Part shown: piece after piece, positions 59,409-64,000 of the stretch
Layout: every line of letters starts with the position of its first letter
Numbering within the stretch: the first letter of the stretch is position 1
NCBI RefSeq assembly: GCF_000526215.1
Contig: NZ_JAFQ01000004.1
Coordinates: forward strand, 2,294,001 to 2,358,000
Direction of reading: 5' to 3'
Length of the DNA stretch: 64,000 bases
Source of the DNA: Nocardia sp. BMG51109
GTDB taxonomy: Bacteria; Actinomycetota; Actinomycetes; Mycobacteriales; Mycobacteriaceae
Notes under the pieces: generated by a model
Database searches by the model: none
What the model was told of the DNA's origin: nothing
Seen by the model: only the letters and a program-made list of their open reading frames with translations
Made by a program: the position numbers and the translations under genes

Positions 59409-59797
59409 GAATCCTCCGCTCACCCGCACGTCACCCGGAACAGCAGCGTAGGTGACGGGCGAGACCGACAAACAGGCGTCGGATCGGCGGAGCGGCTCGG
59501 TTCGGCGCGGTGACTCCCCGCATTGGTGCCGACCGGGATACGCGCACTCGCGGCACACCATCGGTCTGTGCCGGACCGTCCGTGGCGAGGCGGGGCTCGA
59601 ACGGAAGCGACAGTGCAGCGTCGAACGGGCCGGACCGTTGTCGTTGTGTACCGTTCGGTTCAGCGCGATTCGGGTCCGCCGCCGACGTCCGTTGCTGTTC
59701 GGTCAGGGTCTCCACAGGCACCGATGTACTGGGGTTTGTTCGCTCCGAGCGGGTGCCGAGTCCGGGTAACTGGTGACACTCGGAATAGTGTGGCGGT
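59409..59797. other. 389-bp divergent intergenic region
   Basis: Separates the TetR gene (minus) from the FAD/Fe-S gene (plus). No coding features. GAATAGTGT, 11-19 bp before the ATG at 59798 and without a ribosome-binding site between, could be a -10 for near-leaderless transcription. Confidence 0.45.
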
Positions 59798-62596
59798 ATG
59801 GCCGGATCGTGGGTGCGGGCGCTGGGCGACAGGATCGACGGGGAGGTCGACGATTCCGAGCGGCGGCGGGCGGAGTACTCGTCCGACGCCTCGAACTACC
59901 GCGTGCTTCCGGAGGCGGTGGTCTTCCCGCGCAGCGATGCGGATGTGGCGGCCGCGCTGGAGTTCGCACGGGCCGAGGGGCGGCCGGTCACCGCGCGCGG
60001 TGCGGGGACGTCGGTGGCGGGCAACTCCATCGGTCCCGGGCTGGTGCTGGACTTCAGCAGGCATCTGAACTCGGTCCGGGTGGATCCCGAGAAGCGGTGC
60101 GCGCGAGTGCGACCAGGCGCGGTGCTGGGTTCGCTGCAACGGCACGGCAGCGCGCACGGGTTGCGCTTCGGGCCCGATCCGTCGACCCAGAACCGGTGCA
60201 CGCTGGGCGGGATGATCGGCAACAACGCCTGCGGACCGCGCGCGGTCGCCTGGGGCCGGACCTCCGATACCGTGCGGGAACTGCGGATTCTCGACGGCAC
60301 CGGGACGGAGCGGGTGCTCGCCGGGGGACTGGACTCGGTGCCCGGGCTCGGCGGCTTCGCCCGCGACCACCTGGCCGTGATCCGCACCGAACTCGGCCGA
60401 TTCGACCGGCAGGCGTCGGGCTACGGGCTGGAACATCTGCTGCCCGAGCGCAATCCATCGGCGGCCCGGGCCTTCGTCGGCACCGAGGGCACCTGCGGTC
60501 TGCTGCTGGAGGCGAGCGTGGACCTGGTGCCGGTGCCGCGCGGCACCGTGCTGGTCGTGCTCGGATATCCGGACATGCCCACGGCCGCCGACGATGTCGC
60601 GACGGTCATGGCCGGGGCGCCGATCGCCGTGGAAGGGATCGACGCCCGGCTGGTGGACGTCGTGCGCGTGCACCACGGCGCCGTTCCGGAGTTGCCGAAC
60701 GGACGTGGTTGGCTGTTCGTCGAATTCGCCGGGGACACCACCGGCGAGGCGCACGACCGGGCGTCGGCGCTGTGCCGGGCCGCGAACGCGCTGGACAGCC
60801 GGATCGTCGCCGACCCCGAGGAGGCCGCGCGGCTGTGGCGGATCCGGGGGGAGGGCGCCGGCCTGGCCGGGCGCACCCCGGACGGCCATCCGGCCTGGCC
60901 CGGCTGGGAGGACGCCGCGGTGCCGCCCGCGAACCTGGGTGACTACCTGCGCGACTTCGAGGATCTGAAGCGCGCCCACGGCGTCGACGGCCTGCTGTAC
61001 GGGCACGTCGGCGACGGCTGTATCCACGTGCGGCTGGATCTGCCCATCGCCGATGCGCCGCAACGGTTCCGGGCCTTCCTGGAGGATGCCGCCGATCGGG
61101 TGGTGCGTTTCGGCGGATCGCTGTCCGGGGAGCACGGCGACGGCCGGGCCCGCTCGGAACTGCTGTCGCGCATGTACTCCCCGGCCGCACTGGCCGCCTT
61201 CGCCGAGTTCAAGGCGCTTTTCGATCCCGACGACCTGCTGAACCCGGGTGTTCTGGTGCGGCCCAGGGCGATCGATGCCGACCTGCGCCTGGCCGGCTTG
61301 CGCCCGGCGCCCGCGGCGGGCGGGTTCGCCTTCCTCGGGGACGGCGACGTCGGCACCGCGGTGCACCGCTGCGTCGGACTCGGCAAGTGCCGCGCGGATA
61401 TCCGCGCCACGGGCGGGTTCATGTGCCCGTCGTATCTGGCGACCGCCGACGAGAAGGACACCACCCGCGGCCGCGCCCGGGTCCTGCAGGAGGTGGTGCG
61501 CGGCGACCTGGACTGGCGGTCCCCGGCGGTCTCCGAATCCCTCGATCTGTGCCTGTCCTGCAAGGCCTGCGGTTCGGACTGCCCGGCCGGCGTGGATATG
61601 GCCACCTACAAGTCGGAGGCGCTGCACCGCCGGTACCGGCACCGCCCGCGGCCCATGGACCACTACGTCCTCGGCCGGCTCTCGCGCTGGCTCGCGTTCG
61701 GCACCCGGCTGCCGGGGACGGTCAACGCCGTCGCCGGGGTGGCCCCGCTGCGCCGGATCGGGCTGCGGGCCGCGGGCATGGATCCGCGCCGCCCGGTTCC
61801 GCGGCTGGCGGACAGGAGCTTTCGCGCGATGTGGAAATCGCGGGCCGGCGACCATCCGGGCGGAGCCGCCCGCGGCGATGTCCCGGCGGGCGGCGATCCG
61901 GGCGTGCTGCTGTGGATCGACAGCTTCACCGACGCGTTCGCGCCCGAGATCGGCTGGGCGGCGGTCGAATTGATCGAGTCGCTCGGCCACCGGGTGCGGA
62001 TTCCGCGACGGCGGGTCTGCTGCGGACTCACCTGGATCAGCACCGGACAGCTCGGCGGCGCCCGGAAGCGGTTGCGCGCCACGCTCGATGCGCTCGACGA
62101 GCACGTGCGGGCCGGTGGGCCGGTCGTCGGGCTGGAGCCGTCCTGCGCGGCGGCACTGCGCTCGGATCTGCCGGACCTGCTACCCGGGGACCCGCGCTCG
62201 GCCGCGACCGCGCAGGCGGTACTCACACTCGCCGAATTCCTGGAAAGGCATCCGGACTGGCAACCGCCGGACCGCTCCGACACGTCGGCGGTGGTCCAGC
62301 CACACTGCCATCAACACGCGGTTCTCGGCTTCGACGCCGACCGGCGCGTGCTGCGGAAGGCCGGTGTCGAGGTCACCGAAAGCAGCGGTTGCTGCGGGCT
62401 TGCCGGAAATTTCGGGATGCAGTCGGGGCATTACGACATCTCGGTCGCGGTGGCCGAGCACGGGTTACTTCCCGCGCTGCGGGACGCCGGTTCCGCGACA
62501 GCCTTCCTGGCCGACGGCTTCTCCTGTCGCACCCAGGCGGAGCAGCTGGCCGGCCGTACCGGTCGGCACCTCGCCCAATTCCTGCTGGAACCCTGA
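59798..62596 (+). CDS. FAD-linked oxidase fused to 4Fe-4S and CCG domains (YdiJ/D-2-hydroxyglutarate dehydrogenase-like)
   Basis: 932-residue fusion. The N-terminal FAD-binding type-4 domain shows ARGAGTSVAGNSIGPGLVLDFSRHLN and GGMIGNNACGPRAVAWG; the FAD-oxidase C domain follows, with SGEHGDGRARSELL. Two 4Fe-4S cluster motifs come next: CVGLGKCRADI...CPSYLA and CLSCKACGSDCPAGVDM. The C-terminal half has two CCG cysteine-rich domains (VCCGLTWISTGQL and SCCGLAGNFG). The order matches YdiJ-type enzymes that oxidise D-2-hydroxyacids, and D-2-hydroxyglutarate is the best guess. ATG 59798 lacks a good ribosome-binding site. Confidence 0.9.
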   Translation: MAGSWVRALGDRIDGEVDDSERRRAEYSSDASNYRVLPEAVVFPRSDADVAAALEFARAEGRPVTARGAGTSVAGNSIGPGLVLDFSRHLNSVRVDPEKRCARVRPGAVLGSLQRHGSAHGLRFGPDPSTQNRCTLGGMIGNNACGPRAVAWGRTSDTVRELRILDGTGTERVLAGGLDSVPGLGGFARDHLAVIRTELGRFDRQASGYGLEHLLPERNPSAARAFVGTEGTCGLLLEASVDLVPVPRGTVLVVLGYPDMPTAADDVATVMAGAPIAVEGIDARLVDVVRVHHGAVPELPNGRGWLFVEFAGDTTGEAHDRASALCRAANALDSRIVADPEEAARLWRIRGEGAGLAGRTPDGHPAWPGWEDAAVPPANLGDYLRDFEDLKRAHGVDGLLYGHVGDGCIHVRLDLPIADAPQRFRAFLEDAADRVVRFGGSLSGEHGDGRARSELLSRMYSPAALAAFAEFKALFDPDDLLNPGVLVRPRAIDADLRLAGLRPAPAAGGFAFLGDGDVGTAVHRCVGLGKCRADIRATGGFMCPSYLATADEKDTTRGRARVLQEVVRGDLDWRSPAVSESLDLCLSCKACGSDCPAGVDMATYKSEALHRRYRHRPRPMDHYVLGRLSRWLAFGTRLPGTVNAVAGVAPLRRIGLRAAGMDPRRPVPRLADRSFRAMWKSRAGDHPGGAARGDVPAGGDPGVLLWIDSFTDAFAPEIGWAAVELIESLGHRVRIPRRRVCCGLTWISTGQLGGARKRLRATLDALDEHVRAGGPVVGLEPSCAAALRSDLPDLLPGDPRSAATAQAVLTLAEFLERHPDWQPPDRSDTSAVVQPHCHQHAVLGFDADRRVLRKAGVEVTESSGCCGLAGNFGMQSGHYDISVAVAEHGLLPALRDAGSATAFLADGFSCRTQAEQLAGRTGRHLAQFLLEP

Positions 62597-62640
62597 GAAT
62601 TCGCTGCGAACCTCCTGCTGGAACGCGGCGACTTCCCGCG

Positions 62641-62676
62641 CCGGAGCACCCGTTGCCGGTGCCGCGGGTGCTCCGG
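62641..62676. terminator. Bidirectional terminator
   Basis: Perfect 12-bp stem CCGGAGCACCCG / CGGGTGCTCCGG with a 12-nt loop, between the FAD/Fe-S gene and the convergent 34-residue gene. Confidence 0.88.
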
Positions 62677-62686
62677 TGGCGGTGAC

Positions 62687-62791
62687 TCAGCTGCCGAACG
62701 GCAGGGTGCCCGGCGGGATCGAGTAGCCGGAGCTACCGGCGAAGACACTGCCCCAGGTGCTCAGTAGCCAATTCAGAACATTGGTAACCAT
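62687..62791 (-). CDS. Small protein of 34 residues, function unknown
   Basis: ATG 62791 is preceded by a perfect GGAGG with a 5-nt spacer. The sequence begins MVTNVLNWLLSTWGSVF and ends IPPGTLPFGS. The first ~18 residues form an amphipathic, Trp-containing helix that could bind a membrane; the rest is Gly/Pro/Ser-rich. A two-way terminator lies 11 nt beyond the stop. Good start signal plus terminator argue for a real gene, too short for ordinary gene calling. It resembles no family I can name. Confidence 0.65.
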   Translation of the reverse strand: MVTNVLNWLLSTWGSVFAGSSGYSIPPGTLPFGS

Positions 62792-62955
62792 GGAAACCTC
62801 CGTCGTGGCGTATGCCGTCCGATTGCCGATGTGATCAATCGGTATCAGGATCGCCGTATGTGATTGTTCCGTTACAAGCTACTGGTCATCTGACCGTGCC
62901 GCCTTTGCCGGTGGTGGGGCTCGCGAAACCGAATGTGCCCCGGATCACTTCATCG

Positions 62956-63930
62956 ATGCGGGTCGGTGTCCGGCCCGAGCGCCGTCCGGAGCACAATGTC
63001 CGGGTGGTTACGAAGATCGACGGCGCGGCGCGCACGGTGACCGCCGAGGGCCCGATCGATCTCGCGCACACCGTGACACCGCTGCGGCGCGGCGCCGGCG
63101 ACCCGTGTCACCGGCGGACGCCGGACGGAGCGCACTGGCAGGCGTCGCGGATGCCGACGGGTGCGGTGACCTATCGGCTCACCCAGTCCGGGCCGTGCGC
63201 GGTGGCGGCGCGGGCGTGGGGGCCGGGCGCCGCGGAATTCCTCGACCGCCTGCCGCGGATGCTGTGCCTCGACGAGGACGTCACCGGCTTCGCCCCGGCG
63301 CATCCGAAGATCGCCGAGGCGCACCGCCGCTTCCCGGGGTTGCGGATGCTGCGCACCGGACTGGTGTTCGAGGCGCTGGTGCCCTCGATCCTGGAGCAGC
63401 GGGTGCACACCGTCTCGGCCCGCGCGTCGTGGCGGAAGCTGGTGTGGCGGTTCGGCGAATCCGCGCCGGGCCCGACCCCGGCGCCGATGCGGGTGCCGCC
63501 GGACGCCGAGACGTGGCGCTACATTCCGTCCTGGACGTACCACCGCGCCAACGTCGATCCGCAGCGCTCCCGGACCATCGTGCTGGCCGCTCGGATGGCC
63601 GACAAGCTCGAGCAGGCCGCCGGAATGGACCCCCAGGCGGCGGCGCGGCGGTTGCGCACGGTGCCCGGCATCGGCGAGTGGACGGCGGCCGAGGTCGCGC
63701 AGCGTGCCTTCGGCGACCCGGACGCCCTGTCGGTGGGCGACTTCCACCTGGCCTCGATCGTCGGCTGGACACTGCTGGGCCGCCCGCTGGACGACGACGC
63801 CATGGTCGAATACCTCGAACCGCTGCGCCCGCATCGCTACCGGGCCGTGCGCCTGCTGGAGATCTCCGGCCAGGCCCGCAAGCCGAAGTTCGCCCCACGC
63901 ACGCCGCTGGTCGACATCACCCGCATCTGA
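62956..63930 (+). CDS. AlkA-like DNA-3-methyladenine glycosylase (HhH-GPD)
   Basis: About 324 residues. The helix-hairpin-helix is VPGIGEWTAAEVAQRAFG and the catalytic Asp is in LSVGDFHLASIVG; no Lys stands at the bifunctional position, so it should be a monofunctional glycosylase removing alkylated bases. The LEQRVHTVSARASWRKLVWRFGE block is the AlkA-type substrate-pocket helix. The start is uncertain: ATG 62956 and GTG 63004 are both in frame and neither has a good ribosome-binding site; the conserved part begins at RTVTAEGPIDLAHTV. No Ada partner is visible before the window ends. Confidence 0.88.
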   Translation: MRVGVRPERRPEHNVRVVTKIDGAARTVTAEGPIDLAHTVTPLRRGAGDPCHRRTPDGAHWQASRMPTGAVTYRLTQSGPCAVAARAWGPGAAEFLDRLPRMLCLDEDVTGFAPAHPKIAEAHRRFPGLRMLRTGLVFEALVPSILEQRVHTVSARASWRKLVWRFGESAPGPTPAPMRVPPDAETWRYIPSWTYHRANVDPQRSRTIVLAARMADKLEQAAGMDPQAAARRLRTVPGIGEWTAAEVAQRAFGDPDALSVGDFHLASIVGWTLLGRPLDDDAMVEYLEPLRPHRYRAVRLLEISGQARKPKFAPRTPLVDITRI

Positions 63931-64000
63931 ACTCGGCATACCGCAGCGGGGGAACGCCTGCCGCGCAGCATGTCTCGGGCCTCGTTTCTCGGACAGGTTC

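Overview
The window is high-GC actinobacterial DNA. The complete yrbE-mce operon, the LppU-type lipoprotein, the L,D-transpeptidase, the mycobacterial-type DinB and five cytochrome P450 genes point to a mycolic-acid actinomycete (order Mycobacteriales). The number of P450s and of regulated efflux units suggests Nocardia or a close relative. No rRNA, tRNA, CRISPR array or insertion sequence was recognised.

Layout. 1-9.4 kb: the 3' end of an M13 metallopeptidase, an L,D-transpeptidase, a P450, a serine hydrolase, a decayed fragment of the proteasomal ATPase ARC/Mpa, a small secreted protein, an LppU lipoprotein, a 14-TM MFS exporter and a secreted S1 protease. 9.7-19.6 kb: a complete lipid-import operon (yrbEA, yrbEB, mceA-F, one Mce-associated protein) whose cistrons mostly overlap by ATGA; a sequence fitting the KstR (steroid-catabolism repressor) consensus lies about 190 bp upstream. 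19.8-29 kb: RNase HI, an SRPBCC protein, L-2-hydroxyglutarate oxidase, a repeat-tailed membrane-anchored protein, a TIGR03084-type protein, DUF445 and an alcohol dehydrogenase. 27.4-33.7 kb: a purine-catabolism locus with a PucR-type regulator, a guanine/nucleoside deaminase, an NCS1 permease and a frameshifted molybdopterin subunit of xanthine dehydrogenase. 33.8-43.4 kb: lon behind a HAIR-like HspR operator, a GT87 mannosyltransferase, a PaaI thioesterase, an unusual DinB polymerase, an enoyl-CoA hydratase, a DUF4326 protein and a large membrane protein. 43.4-45.2 kb is gene-poor and partly decayed. 45.2-48.2 kb: a YhdH/AcuI-type reductase and a TetR/Cmx-type efflux pair sharing a duplicated operator. 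48.5-55.3 kb: three P450 genes, two of which lack the K-helix ExxR and I-helix acid/Thr motifs and resemble CYP157, followed by an acyl-CoA oxidase-like gene. 55.5-59.4 kb: TetR, a canonical P450 and an ABC exporter whose promoter has MerR-type geometry. 59.8-64 kb: a FAD/Fe-S oxidoreductase of the YdiJ/D-2-hydroxyglutarate dehydrogenase type, a 34-residue small protein and an AlkA-like DNA glycosylase.

The best candidates for unusual biology are the orphan CYP157-like/canonical/CYP157-like P450 cluster without conservon partners, the ARC fossil, the MerR-type exporter promoter, the DinB with a glutamine at the steric-gate position, and the 34-residue gene with a perfect Shine-Dalgarno. Several operators (KstR, HAIR, TetR, MerR types) give direct predictions of regulation. 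All were identified by reading; no alignment or database search was run.
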